NCBI GenBank assembly: GCA_022568135.1
Contig: JADFFQ010000019.1
Location: 1 to 53,709 of the forward strand
Direction of reading: 5' to 3'
From: Planctomycetota bacterium
GTDB lineage: Bacteria > Planctomycetota > Phycisphaerae > Phycisphaerales > SM1A02
DNA length: 53,709 nt
In this document: positions 41,302 through 50,414 of the stretch, one piece after another
How positions within the stretch are numbered: position 1 is the first letter of the stretch
Layout of the letters: every line of letters starts with the position of its first letter
The notes under the pieces: model-generated
The model's database searches: none
What the model saw: the letters and a program-made list of their open reading frames with translations, nothing else
What the model was told of the DNA's origin: nothing
Position numbers and translations under genes: made by a program

Positions 41302-42429
41302 TCAACCGTGCCTAGTTGCAAAATCGCCCATGAGCGAAGCCAGCGCTTCGCAGCCGGCCTTGGGGAATGCGTTATAGACCGAAGCCCGCAGGCCGCCGAC
41401 CGAGCGGTGGCCCTTCAGCCCGTCCATGTCGTGCTGCTGCGCCTCTTCGATGAACTTCCGGTCAAGTTCGTCGCTGGGCGTGCGGAAGGTGATGTTCATC
41501 ATCGAGCGGGAATCCGGCCGGGCTACGGGTTGGTAGAAACCGCTGGAAGAATCGATCGCGGTGTAAATGATCCCGGCCTTTTCTCTATTGCGAATGGCCA
41601 TCTCCGCAAGGCCACCCTGGCGGAGAATCCACTTGAAGACCTGACCCACGACGTAGATTCCGAAGGCCGGCGGGGTGTTGAGGCGCGAGCCCTTGTCGGC
41701 GTGCCGGCGGTAGTCGAGCATCGACGGCAGGCCGTCATTGGCCCCGGCCATGTAGTCCTTGCGGATGATGACGAGTGTGCAGCCGGCCGGCCCGAGATTC
41801 TTCTGTGCGCCGGCGAAGATGATCGCATGTTGTGACACTTCCAGCGGGCGGCTGAAGATGTCGGAGCTGGCGTCGCAGACCAGCGGGGAATTGGTGGCCG
41901 GCGGCCGGCTGAACTCGGTCCCGTAGATGGTGTTGTTGGCGCAGTAGTAGGAGTAGCCCGCGCCGTCCGTGAGGTTCAGCTCGTCGTCGGCGGGGATGTG
42001 ATCATAGCTCGTCTTGCTGCCATCAAAGGCGACGTTGACATCGCCCAAGAGCCGGGCCTCTTCGATCGCCTTGTTCGACCAACTGCCGGTGTCGAGATAG
42101 TCTGCGGTCCGGCGGGAGGAGAGGAAACTCATCGGGACCATGGCGAACTGCAACGATGCCCCGCCCTGGAGAAAGAGCACGTGATAGTCGTCGCCAATGC
42201 CTGCGATGGCCCGGCAATCGGCCTCGGCTTCTTCGAGGACACGGGTGAACACTTTCCCGCGGTGGCTGTGCTCCAGGATGCCGATCCCTGAATCGGCGAT
42301 GTTCCAGACGTCCTGTTGAGCCTGGTGGAGAACCTCTTCGGGAAGCGTCGCCGGACCGGCGGAGAAGTTGAAGATCCGTTTGGCCAACGATTTCGTTCGG
42401 GTCGTGGCGTTGGTTGTGGTCGTCGTCAT
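41302..42429 (-). CDS. serC: Phosphoserine aminotransferase
   Basis: A 375-residue PLP enzyme that converts 3-phosphohydroxypyruvate and glutamate into phosphoserine and 2-oxoglutarate. Landmarks are the N-terminal FNFSAGPATLPEEVL, FLQGGASLQFAMVPMSFL, the cofactor-binding lysine in FAGAQKNLGPAG, and the C-terminal GHRSVGGLRASVYNAF. The start ATG 42429 adds an ~17-residue Thr-rich lead (MTTTTTNATTRTKSLAKR) before the family N-terminus; a later start is possible. It follows serA on the same strand with 94 bp between, part of a serine-biosynthesis group with DUF1015. Confidence 0.95.
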   Translation of the reverse strand: MTTTTTNATTRTKSLAKRIFNFSAGPATLPEEVLHQAQQDVWNIADSGIGILEHSHRGKVFTRVLEEAEADCRAIAGIGDDYHVLFLQGGASLQFAMVPMSFLSSRRTADYLDTGSWSNKAIEEARLLGDVNVAFDGSKTSYDHIPADDELNLTDGAGYSYYCANNTIYGTEFSRPPATNSPLVCDASSDIFSRPLEVSQHAIIFAGAQKNLGPAGCTLVIIRKDYMAGANDGLPSMLDYRRHADKGSRLNTPPAFGIYVVGQVFKWILRQGGLAEMAIRNREKAGIIYTAIDSSSGFYQPVARPDSRSMMNITFRTPSDELDRKFIEEAQQHDMDGLKGHRSVGGLRASVYNAFPKAGCEALASLMGDFATRHG

Positions 42430-42440
42430 GGCGGGAGAGA

Positions 42441-42486
42441 GGGGTTAGGAGTTAGGAGTTAGGGGTTAGGGATTAGGGGTGGGGAG
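42441..42486. repeat. G-rich GTTAGG(A/G) heptamer repeats between serA and serC
   Basis: About five near-perfect heptamers of GTTAGGR and then ATTAGGGG, GTGGGGAG. All G runs are on the plus strand, opposite to the direction of serA-serC transcription, so the G-rich strand is the template. The run could form a quadruplex; alternatively it is simple slippage sequence. Confidence 0.75.
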
Positions 42487-42523
42487 AGCGTACGGGTCTC
42501 AATGCGTCGGGCTCGGGGCGCGC

Positions 42524-43807
42524 TTATGAGAGGATGGTCGTGAGGTTCACGCTGAGCACATCGTCGTTGGCGCGAATGGCGTTGAGGTGGTCAGCGGACG
42601 GCGCGTCGTCGAGCTGAATCCGCGCACACGCGGCCTTCGCGCCGCAGTAGATGATGTTCTCCATCTCCTCGACGTTGATCCCGGCTTGGCCGAGCGTGTA
42701 GAAGACGTGGGCCAAGACGCCGGGGCGGTTGAGATGGCGGACAATGAGCAGGTTGGTCGCGGTGGTTGACGTCGCGCGGTTCACGCAATGAGGCACCTGC
42801 CCGGTGTTCTGGTAGCACTCGACGATGCGGACCACCTCGGCGGCGATGGCCTGCTGGGCCTGCTCGGTCGAGGCGCCGACGTGATGCGTGCCGTAGACGC
42901 CGGGCTCCTGGACTATCGGGTCGGTGAATGTGCCCGTGGTGCTGCCTGGCTCGGTGGCGTAGACATCCAAGCCGACGCGAATCGCCTTGCTGCGAATCGC
43001 GTTGGCAAGGGCCTTGTCATCCACGACACTACCGCGACTCGTATTGATCAGGTATGCCCGGTCCTTGAGCGCTGCGCAGAACTTCGAGCCGATGAGCCCG
43101 GCTGTTTCGTCCGTCGCGGCAATGTTGATGGAGATCACGTCGGCGAGCTTGGCGAGGTTGATCAGGTTCGAGCAATAGCCGACGCCTAGCTCGTCCGCCT
43201 GTTCTTGTGTGAGGCTGCGCGACCAGGCGATGACCTTCATGCCGAAAGCCTTGCCGCGCTGGGCGACTTCCCGGCCGATGCCACCGAGCCCGACTACGCC
43301 CAGCGTTCGGCCGTACAACCCTGGGGCCTTGGCGTATTCCTTTTTGTTCCACGTGCCGCCTCGCAGGTCGGCGGTCTGATCGGGCAGGCGACGGTCGCAG
43401 GTGAGGATCAATGCCCAGACGAGCTCAGCCACGGCGATGGAGTTCTTGCCGGGACAGTTGGCGACAAAGACCCCGCGCGTGGAGGCGGCCGTGACGTCGA
43501 TCGTGTCGTAACCGGCGCCGGCTCGTATCACCAGGCTCAGCTTGCTCGGAGCCTGAAAGACTGCCTCGCCGACTTTCGTTGACCGCACGATCAGCACGTC
43601 GGGGTCGTGATCACCAATCGCCGCGGGCAGGTCGTCGGCGGTGAGGTTCGCCTCGAACGTGACCGTGCAGCCAAGCCGGTTTAGCCCGTCGAGGCCGGCC
43701 TTTTCAAACTTGTCGGCGATCAGCACGTTCAGGGCGGTGTCCGATGGCGGCGTCGCGGCGCCGGCAGCGCCCAGGGCGGTTGATGGCGAGCCTGTGGGCA
43801 TGCCCAT
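42524..43807 (-). CDS. serA: D-3-phosphoglycerate dehydrogenase
   Basis: A 427-residue NAD-dependent enzyme, the first step of serine biosynthesis. It has the N-terminal flavodoxin-like substrate domain (LNVLIADKFEKAGLDGL), the Rossmann site GVVGLGGIGREVAQRGKAFGM, catalytic segments INTSRGSVVDD, DVYATEP and the His of YGTHHVGAST, and a C-terminal ACT-like domain (NLLIVRHLNRPGVLAHVFYTL), which usually senses serine. The first ~28 residues (MGMPTGSPSTALGAAG) are a low-complexity extension. It is followed by serC and preceded by a DUF1015 gene 59 bp upstream. Confidence 0.95.
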   Translation of the reverse strand: MGMPTGSPSTALGAAGAATPPSDTALNVLIADKFEKAGLDGLNRLGCTVTFEANLTADDLPAAIGDHDPDVLIVRSTKVGEAVFQAPSKLSLVIRAGAGYDTIDVTAASTRGVFVANCPGKNSIAVAELVWALILTCDRRLPDQTADLRGGTWNKKEYAKAPGLYGRTLGVVGLGGIGREVAQRGKAFGMKVIAWSRSLTQEQADELGVGYCSNLINLAKLADVISINIAATDETAGLIGSKFCAALKDRAYLINTSRGSVVDDKALANAIRSKAIRVGLDVYATEPGSTTGTFTDPIVQEPGVYGTHHVGASTEQAQQAIAAEVVRIVECYQNTGQVPHCVNRATSTTATNLLIVRHLNRPGVLAHVFYTLGQAGINVEEMENIIYCGAKAACARIQLDDAPSADHLNAIRANDDVLSVNLTTILS

Positions 43808-43866
43808 AGTGTACCGCGCACAACACCCATCAGCGAGCTGCCGCGATCGGCGGATGCGGCGGCTCG

Positions 43867-45105
43867 CTAATCGAACGTATGGACGAACAGCCCGCTGCGC
43901 AGCTTGGGCTCAAACCAGGTGGATTTCGGCGGCATGACCAGGGCGGCGTCGGCTACGCGCAGGAGTTGTTCAATGGAGGTTGGATAGAGTGAGAATGCGA
44001 TCACAGCCTGACCGGCGTCGACACGCCGTTGGAGTTCATCGATGCCACCACTGCCGCCGACAAAGTCGATTCGAGGATCGAACCGGGCGTCACCAATGCC
44101 CAGAATCGGCTCCAGCACTCGTTCCTGAAGCAGCGCGATGTCCAGTGACTTGACGGGATCAGCGTGGTCGATCGTTGCCGCATCAAGCGCAAGCCGATGC
44201 CAACTCCCGCGCAGGTAGATGCCGAACTCACCCGGCCGCTGCGGTTGTGGTTGATCGGTGCTGGTGAGCGTGCCGAGAGCCCCAAGCCGCTCAAGCACGT
44301 GCTCGGCGGTTTGCCCGGCCAGGTCCGCGACGAGTCGGTGGTATGGCAGGATGGTCAGTTCGCTTGCGGGAAACAGAGCTGCAAGGAACCAGTTGTATTC
44401 TTCATCGCCGTGGTTCGGGTTTGCCGCGCTGCGCTGAATCGCGGCGCGAGTTGCGCTTGCAGCACGATGATGCCCGTCGGCGACATAGGCCGCATCGAGG
44501 GATGAGAAAAGATCACAATACGGCGACGGATCACTGACCGTCCACACCGTATGCGTCACCTCAGTTCCATTGGCCTCGGTAGCGTTGAAGTGAAACAACG
44601 GGCGAGCATTGACATCCTGTTGAAAAAGCGACTCGATGTCAGGCTGGTCGCGATAGGTCAGCGACACCACGCCGGTGTGAGCGCCGACCGCCAGCACGTG
44701 GCGGGTTCGATCGTCTTCGGTGTCGGGCCGGGTCTTCTCGTGCTTCTTGATGACATTGCGCGCATAGTCATCGGTATGGCAGCAGCAGACAAGGCCGGTC
44801 TGGCAGCGATCGTTCATCACCAGGCGGTACAGATACATCTTCGGCTCGTCCTCACGGACCAGAACGCCGTCTGTGATCAGGCGCTGAAGGTTCTCGCCGG
44901 CCTTGGCGTACACCGCATCGTCGTGTGGATCGATGCCGGCCGGGAGGTCGATCTCCGATCGAACCACGTGCAGGAAACTACGGGGATTGTCAGCCGCGAG
45001 CCGCCTGGCCTGTTCGGTACTCACTACGTCATAAGGCGACGATGCCACTTGGGCGGCGATGTTCGCCACGGGGCGGATCGCGGGAAAGGGACGAATACGG
45101 ACCAT
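43867..45105 (-). CDS. DUF1015-family protein in the serine-biosynthesis cluster
   Basis: A 412-residue protein starting MVRIRPFPAIRPV, the usual DUF1015 opening; ATG 45105 has GGAGG upstream and is preferred over the TTG at 45123. Further family landmarks are ASSPYDVVS, FLHVVRSEIDL, MYLYRLVM, and YVADGHHRAASATRAA, a His/Asp-rich motif that looks catalytic. DUF1015 has no firmly settled function that I can cite, but it is repeatedly found with serA and serC. No serB is seen here, so it may take part in the last step or in regulation; this is inference. Confidence 0.88.
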   Translation of the reverse strand: MVRIRPFPAIRPVANIAAQVASSPYDVVSTEQARRLAADNPRSFLHVVRSEIDLPAGIDPHDDAVYAKAGENLQRLITDGVLVREDEPKMYLYRLVMNDRCQTGLVCCCHTDDYARNVIKKHEKTRPDTEDDRTRHVLAVGAHTGVVSLTYRDQPDIESLFQQDVNARPLFHFNATEANGTEVTHTVWTVSDPSPYCDLFSSLDAAYVADGHHRAASATRAAIQRSAANPNHGDEEYNWFLAALFPASELTILPYHRLVADLAGQTAEHVLERLGALGTLTSTDQPQPQRPGEFGIYLRGSWHRLALDAATIDHADPVKSLDIALLQERVLEPILGIGDARFDPRIDFVGGSGGIDELQRRVDAGQAVIAFSLYPTSIEQLLRVADAALVMPPKSTWFEPKLRSGLFVHTFD

Positions 45106-45293
45106 CGGGGCAATCGCCTCCAATCAGAGCCGGCGCGGTGGAACCGGGCCAGTGTACCGCCCCCAGGCACGCCGGGAATCCGCGATCACGGTCCCAAGCC
45201 GGCCAATGCTCAACGATGGACCTGAAGGCCGGGTGCAATTGGTCCGAAGACAGACTGAGTCGGCGACACCGGCCGGCGGCCTGGAGGCAGCGC

Positions 45294-45638
45294 GTGGCCA
45301 ATCCTTGCGAGACATCCGATTCGACCTGCGATACCGATGCCCCGGCACCGCTGCGCTTCGAGCGGCGGGAGCACGATCGCTGGCTGGCCTCAGGTGTGGC
45401 CCGCGCCTCGCGCGTGGCCGGGGAGCGCTTCGGCGAGATGTACACCCTGAAGATGCTCGACTATTCGCCCCTTGGCTTGGGCGCCGCCTGTGCCCAGCCG
45501 ATCGAGCCCGGGGCGATCGTGACCATCGGCTTTCAAGAGCCCGGGTGCATCGCCCAGCGCGGCGTGGTGGTACGGTGTCTGCCGTGCGGCGACGGGTATC
45601 GCCTCGCCATCCGTTTCGAGGGCAGCCTGGCCGCGTAA
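45294..45638 (+). CDS. PilZ-like domain protein
   Basis: A 114-residue protein from GTG 45294, which has GGAGG nine bases before it. It reads RFERREHDRWLASGVARAS, then LKMLDYSPLGLGAACAQPIEPG and RLAIRFEGSL. The RxxxR-like RREHDR and D-x-SxxGxG elements follow the PilZ c-di-GMP pattern, though the spacing is shorter than usual and the second motif is DYSPLGLG. It could be a c-di-GMP receptor or a degenerate PilZ barrel. It is divergent from the DUF1015 gene with no evident partner. Confidence 0.65.
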   Translation: MANPCETSDSTCDTDAPAPLRFERREHDRWLASGVARASRVAGERFGEMYTLKMLDYSPLGLGAACAQPIEPGAIVTIGFQEPGCIAQRGVVVRCLPCGDGYRLAIRFEGSLAA

Positions 45639-45959
45639 CGGCGAATTCCGGGCGCCGAATCCTGACCTAATTCAGTTGCAACCGCCAACCGCTAGCCTAT
45701 AGTGTTGGTAGCGGCCGAGCGGGCCTTGCGCTTTGGGGCCGGGCTCGTCAACGTTTCGGCAGGTCGTGGCCGTCATCTCTTTGGGCCTGCCTGTTCACCG
45801 GTGCGCGGCACGGAGTTCACCCGGTCCTCGCACAAACAATGTCTGCCCAGCAAGCCGGCGCTTCGGAACGTGCAATGCGCGGCTGGAAATGTTTGCTTCG
45901 ACGCCTGGTGACCCGGCTGCGCCATTGCGGCGTGCAACGCGCTGCAGAAAGGGATTGTC
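45639..45959. other. Intergenic region with a promoter for the propeller gene
   Basis: A 321-bp stretch without a gene that I can support. It holds the predicted promoter at 45676-45703 and about 250 bases of leader, ending in AGAAAGGGA in front of the next ATG. I see no riboswitch pattern in the leader. Confidence 0.45.
45676..45703 (+). promoter_or_regulatory. Predicted sigma-70 promoter
   Basis: TTGCAA and TATAGT with 16-bp spacing, the only good plus-strand match in this intergenic region. It would give a long, ~250-nt leader to the propeller/dockerin gene, so another start nearer the gene is possible. Confidence 0.4.
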
Positions 45960-48506
45960 ATGAATAGGCATCCACGACTTGAAGCAGTTCTACTAGCGTC
46001 CGTCGCCGCGATGGGCGCTCGCGCGGTGTCCGCCCAGCCGTGCGAACCGTATTGGTCGGACGAGTTCCCCTCGGCTGAACTGGACTGGGCCGTGTTCGCC
46101 ATGACCGTTCTTGACGACGGTTCCGGCGACGGAGCAGCCCTCTACATCGGGGGTTGGTTCTCCACCGGCGGCGACGTGACGCTCAATCGCGTCGCCAGGT
46201 TGGACGGCAACGCGTGGTCGGCGCTGGGCAGCGGGATGGATGGCAACGTATGGGCGCTTACGGGGTTTGACGATGGGTCAGGTGACGGGCCCGCACTCTA
46301 CGCAGGCGGTTACTTCAGCAATGCTGGACGCGTTCGCGTCAACAACATTGCCCGATGGAACGGATCGTCGTGGTCGCCCCTGGGCAGCGGGATTGACAAT
46401 GTCGCCGTCGTGCGGGCCCTGGCCGTGTTCGATGACGGCTCGGGGGATGGACCGGCCCTGTACGCCGGGGGCTACTTCGAGGAAGCTGGAGGGATCAGCG
46501 CAAACAACATCGCCAAATGGGACGGATCAACGTGGTCGCCCGTGGCCAGCGGGGTGGACGGCAGTGTGGACGCATTAGCCGTGTTCGACGATGGTTCCGG
46601 GGGCGGTCCCGCCTTGTACGCCGCAGGCGGCTTCACGATCGCGGGAGGGGTTCGGGCCAACTCCGTTGCCAAGTGGGATGGCAAGTCGTGGTCGCCCCTG
46701 GGCGAGGGAACGGACGGCACCGTGACCACCCTGGTCGTGTTCGATGACAGCTCCGGCGCGGGGCCAGCCCTCTACGCCGGGGGCGGTTTTACCACCGCCG
46801 GAGATCTAACCGTCAATCGCATCGCCAAATGGGACGGCTCAACGTGGTCGCCGTTAGGCAGCGGGATAGACGGCAGCGTGTTCGCTCTGTCCGTGTTCGA
46901 TGATGGATCCGGGGATGGTCCGGCCCTGTATGCCGGCGGCGGCTTCGAGAACGCGGGCGGAGTGACCGCCAATCGCATCGCCAAATGGGATGGATCGTCC
47001 TGGTCGCCGCTGGGCTATGGGATGTATGGCGGTGTGTGGGCCTTGGCCGCCTTCGATGCAACTTCGGACGACCCTGGCGCGCCGGAGGCCCTCTACGCCG
47101 GCGGCTTCTTCACCCAGGGGGGTGGCGATCCTGATGCGAGGTATATCGCCAAGTGGGACGGCACGACGTGGTTGGCCGTTGGCGGTAGTGGCCTGACCGG
47201 TTCGATCTGCCCTCCCGCTAATTTTTACATCGCCTGCCAGGTACTAAGCGTGTTCGACGACGGTTCCGGGCCGGGCCCGGCACTGTATGCGGGGGGTATC
47301 TTCTGCGCCGCTGGGGGAGTCACCGTGAAGCATATCGCCCGATGGGATGGCCAAATATGGTCACCGGTCGGTGGTGGGGTCGACGGCGCCGACGTGGTTG
47401 TCTACGCCTTGGGTGTATTCGACGACGGCCAGGGTAGCGCGCCGGCCCTTTACGCTGGGGGCCTCTTCACCACGGCTGGTGGGGTGAGCGCGAGCAACAT
47501 CGCCAAGTGGGACGGCACAGGCTGGTCGCCGGTGGGCGGTGGAGTGAGCGGCCTCGTGTACACCTTGACCGTCTTCGATGACGGTTCCGGCAGCGGGCCG
47601 GCCCTCTACGCCGGTGGCTACGTGCCTACTGCGGGAGGCGTTCAGGTCAACCACGTCGCCAAATGGGATGGGAAGACCTGGTCACCTCTGGGCAGCGGTT
47701 TGAGTGGCCCCGCATATGTGTTGACTGTATTCGACGACGGTTCCGGCACCGGTCCGGCACTCTACGCCGCAGGCCTCTTCACGACTGCCGGTGGCGTCAG
47801 CGCGAGCAACATCGCCAAGTGGGACGGGTCAAGCTGGTCGGCCCTCGGCGGCGGAATTCTTGGGGAAACCTACTTTCTCGTGCGTGCGCTCACCGTGTAT
47901 GACGACGGGACAGGTCCAGCTTTGTATGCAGGCGGGCGCTTTACTACGGCAGGTGGTGTACGCGCCGACGGCGTCGCCAAATGGGATGGCGCAACATGGT
48001 CGGCGGTCGGCGGAGGCGTGGGCGGAGCGGTTGCTGCGCTCGCTGTCTTCGACGATGGTCTTGAGGAGCGCCCGGCACTCTACGCCGGTGGCCTTTTCGA
48101 CACCGCTGGTGGCACAGAGGCCAACTCCATCGCACGGTGGGACGGCACGTCTTGGGCAATGCTGGGCGAAGGCGTGGGTGGGTACCAGCCGACAGTATGG
48201 GCTCTCACGGTCTTTGATGACAAGTCCGGTGACGGGCCGGCGCTGTTCGCCGGTGGCGAGTTCACCACCGCGGGCGGTATGTCGTCGCAGCGGATTGCCA
48301 AGTGGATCGGTTGTGCGGGCGTGGTGGTCGGCGATCTCGATGGCGACGGCACGGTCGGCATCACCGATCTTTTGATCCTGCTCGGCAGTTGGGGCGCATG
48401 CGCCGATTGTGACACGCCGGCGGCGTGCCCGGCCGACCTCGATGGCGATTGCACCGTCGGCATCCTGGACTTGCTTACGTTGCTGGCGAACTGGAACGCA
48501 GCGTAG
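45960..48506 (+). CDS. Large secreted repeat protein with GC-type dockerin tail
   Basis: An 848-residue protein with signal peptide (MNRHPRLEAVLLASVAAMGARAVSAQP). It has about fourteen repeats of 50-56 residues, each with the pattern FDDGSGDGPALYAGGxFxxAGGVxANxIAKWDGSxWSPLG, which resembles kelch-like blades and may form one or two propellers. The last ~60 residues carry two calcium-loop motifs, DLDGDGTVGITDLLILLGSWG and DLDGDCTVGILDLLTLLANWN, with cysteines between them (CADCDTPAACP): the GC-type dockerin-like tail. The GAGGG-type site AAAGGGA precedes the ATG. Probably surface-exposed; ligand unknown. Confidence 0.88.
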   Translation: MNRHPRLEAVLLASVAAMGARAVSAQPCEPYWSDEFPSAELDWAVFAMTVLDDGSGDGAALYIGGWFSTGGDVTLNRVARLDGNAWSALGSGMDGNVWALTGFDDGSGDGPALYAGGYFSNAGRVRVNNIARWNGSSWSPLGSGIDNVAVVRALAVFDDGSGDGPALYAGGYFEEAGGISANNIAKWDGSTWSPVASGVDGSVDALAVFDDGSGGGPALYAAGGFTIAGGVRANSVAKWDGKSWSPLGEGTDGTVTTLVVFDDSSGAGPALYAGGGFTTAGDLTVNRIAKWDGSTWSPLGSGIDGSVFALSVFDDGSGDGPALYAGGGFENAGGVTANRIAKWDGSSWSPLGYGMYGGVWALAAFDATSDDPGAPEALYAGGFFTQGGGDPDARYIAKWDGTTWLAVGGSGLTGSICPPANFYIACQVLSVFDDGSGPGPALYAGGIFCAAGGVTVKHIARWDGQIWSPVGGGVDGADVVVYALGVFDDGQGSAPALYAGGLFTTAGGVSASNIAKWDGTGWSPVGGGVSGLVYTLTVFDDGSGSGPALYAGGYVPTAGGVQVNHVAKWDGKTWSPLGSGLSGPAYVLTVFDDGSGTGPALYAAGLFTTAGGVSASNIAKWDGSSWSALGGGILGETYFLVRALTVYDDGTGPALYAGGRFTTAGGVRADGVAKWDGATWSAVGGGVGGAVAALAVFDDGLEERPALYAGGLFDTAGGTEANSIARWDGTSWAMLGEGVGGYQPTVWALTVFDDKSGDGPALFAGGEFTTAGGMSSQRIAKWIGCAGVVVGDLDGDGTVGITDLLILLGSWGACADCDTPAACPADLDGDCTVGILDLLTLLANWNAA

Positions 48507-49076
48507 TTGAACCGGGCGGTGCATCACCAACCGGGAGCCGCGAGTTACCGGGATGGATTGATAGCCGCGGATGCATATCCGCGGGCCGAAGATCCCCACC
48601 CCCTTCCGGTCGCGCTTAGAGCCACGCGACTGCAAACTATGCCACCGGCACGTCCCATACATGTCGTCGGGGCATGAGCTGGGCGGCGCTGATCGGTTGC
48701 CAGCATGACCCAGGTTTCCAGGTGGTCAACATGTGCCGCCTGCGCGGCTGCCGCGCCGGGGATCTCGTGGCTGGTGCTGCACGAGTCGTTGACATGAGAC
48801 GATACGAATCGTGGACCTGATGATGTCGGTGGATGGCGATCGGCCCTGAGCGTCCGGCACGCTGCGGGAGGGGACAGCGGGCCCGCTTGGGTTCGGACGC
48901 CGACACGGGCCTGGCCGGCCTGGCCGAAGGGTCACGCCGACGTTTCGCAAGGCTGGGCCCATCGTGGGCTCGGCCGAGGTTTGGAAGATTGGGGAGCGGC
49001 CGGCGATTGACCGCAAGCCGACACCCCCTGTTTCGACTTTTTGGTTTTTCGCTTGTCAATTAAGGAGTTTTCTCTC
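48507..49076. other. 570-bp region without a supported gene
   Basis: Apart from the REP palindrome at 48565-48584, I find only frames of random composition. The last 30 bases hold the AAGGAG site of the pilin gene and a T-rich stretch (CTTTTTGGTTTTTCG) that may be its promoter region. A small RNA cannot be excluded. Confidence 0.45.
48565..48584. repeat. REP-type palindrome, CCGCGGAT family
   Basis: Identical over at least 23 bases to the copy around 18323 and sharing its stem with the REPs beside the RAYT gene. It lies 59 bp after the stop of the propeller gene. Confidence 0.75.
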
Positions 49077-49544
49077 ATGCGTTTTCGAATCAAGAACCGG
49101 CTCCGCCGGGCATTCACACTGATCGAAATTCTGATCGTCGTGGTGATTCTGGGCATCCTCGCGGCCATCGTGATCCCGCAGTTCACCGATGCGTCGCAGC
49201 AAGCCATGGAAGCCAGCGTGGTCACCCAGTTGCAGACGATCCGCAGCCAGATCGAGCTGCATGATGTCCAATGGCCGATGCGGTCATATAAGGACTTCCC
49301 GCCTCTGCTTGCGGACTTCTGGAATCCCTTGGTCATCGGCGACCCGCTCGACGCCGACTACAACGGCAACTATCTGCAGAGCCCCCCGACCAACCCGTTG
49401 CAGAACTCCGATACGGTCGCCGCCGCGCCGGCTGCCGACGTCGGCTGGGTGTGGGCGGATGCCAACGGCTGGGGCGTCGGCCTTTACGCCGTGAACGAGC
49501 TGGGCGCGTACCTTGACATCGATGGCGATGGCGTCGCCGACTAA
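49077..49544 (+). CDS. Major type II secretion/type IV pseudopilin
   Basis: A 155-residue prepilin. The leader MRFRIKNRLRRA is followed by FTLIEILIVVVILGILAAIVIPQF, the N-methylated pilin helix with Glu at +5. The -1 residue is Ala instead of the usual Gly, which is common in planctomycete prepilins. The globular part (residues 40-155) ends in an acidic DIDGDGVAD, perhaps a calcium site as in GspG pseudopilins. AAGGAG stands 13 bases before the ATG. It is followed by an intrinsic terminator, so it is probably expressed alone and strongly, as expected of a major subunit. Confidence 0.92.
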   Translation: MRFRIKNRLRRAFTLIEILIVVVILGILAAIVIPQFTDASQQAMEASVVTQLQTIRSQIELHDVQWPMRSYKDFPPLLADFWNPLVIGDPLDADYNGNYLQSPPTNPLQNSDTVAAAPAADVGWVWADANGWGVGLYAVNELGAYLDIDGDGVAD

Positions 49545-49576
49545 GCTGATCGTCCGGGTATAGACGACTCTCAGAC

Positions 49577-49606
49577 GCCGGCGCGGGAACGCGCCGGCTT
49601 TCTTTT
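49577..49606 (+). terminator. Rho-independent terminator after the pseudopilin
   Basis: GCCGGCGCG and CGCGCCGGC form a perfect 9-bp stem around GGAA, followed by TTTCTTTT. It lies 33 bp after the pilin stop. The best intrinsic terminator in the window. Confidence 0.92.
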
Positions 49607-49735
49607 CGGGTGGAACCTGGAAGGTGGAAGGTGATAGGCCCTTGGTGATTGGCCAAGAGGTGATGGCTCGCAGGTGGGAGGGTCGGGGGTCCGCGTGAGT
49701 CGGCGGCTGCGGTCGCTGTGGGCTGGGAGGCTGCA

Positions 49736-50411
49736 ATGGGGCTGAGCACTGTTCATCGCAGACAACAATGTGGCCGGGGCGGTGGAACGCTGGCCGGGCT
49801 GCTGATCACACTGTCGCTCGTGGGTGCGCTGAGCGTCACCGCGGTGGTCGTTGCACCTCGGTACCTCGCGGCCGGTCCGCCGTGGCGGATGCAGCCGCAA
49901 GTGCACGCGGCTCGAGCTGATGCTCATCAGGAACAGATCGATGCGTTAGCGGCCTTGATCGGGCGCAGCGCGGGGGTTGCTGGCCATTCAGCAACGAGGT
50001 CCCACTCCCTACCTGGAGATGGTCCTGTGGCTACAGGACGACGACTCCGAGGGAATCCAGGGCCAGGCCGATGAAAGCGAGCTGGCGGTGCTGAGCCACA
50101 GCCTGGTGCTGCGAACCATCACCATCTACCGGCTGGCCGATGGCGAGGAGGCCGCAGCGGGGCGCCGGTGGGACCCGCGGCAGCCGGCCGGGGCCGCATT
50201 CTGCGATCGCTTCCGGGCCGATCCCCGTGTCGGATCGATGGTGCTGATCGCAGGGGTATCGGACATGCGGGTTGAACCGTTGCAACCGCCGCAGGAGGGG
50301 TCCCAGCGGCTGCGCATCGAGCTTACCTGGGCATCGGATTCGGCCGATGGTGCTGATGAGGCGTCAGTGCTGGTGGACGCTGTGGTGTCGGCCGCCGGCG
50401 ATGGGGAGTGA
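49736..50411 (+). pseudogene. Minor pseudopilin-like gene with an apparent frameshift
   Basis: ATG 49736, preceded by GGGAGG, opens a frame with a hydrophobic helix GTLAGLLITLSLVGALSVTAVVV and then DALAALIGRSAG. Around 49970 (a GCGCGGGGG stretch) sense moves to another frame, which continues LLAIQQRGPTPYLEMVLWLQ to a stop at 50411. The second half (residues with LRTITIYRLADGEEAAAGRRW and RLRIELTWAS) looks like the globular part of GspJ/I-type minor pseudopilins. A 2-bp loss or 1-bp gain would restore one ~224-residue protein. Either the gene is broken or this is a sequencing slip in a G run. The next prepilin starts 3 bp after. Confidence 0.6.
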
Positions 50412-50414
50412 GTC

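Noticed and set aside
42441-42486. TTAGGG-like repeats as a chromosome telomere
   Set aside because: They are internal to a serine operon, short, and mixed with other heptamers; there is no sign of a replicon end.
44551-45225. 224-residue plus-strand frame in the DUF1015 gene
   Set aside because: The minus strand is a clear DUF1015 protein with conserved N-terminus; this is its antisense.
48637-49059. 140-residue minus-strand frame before the pilin gene
   Set aside because: Arg/Pro-rich shadow composition, no ribosome site and no recognisable motif.
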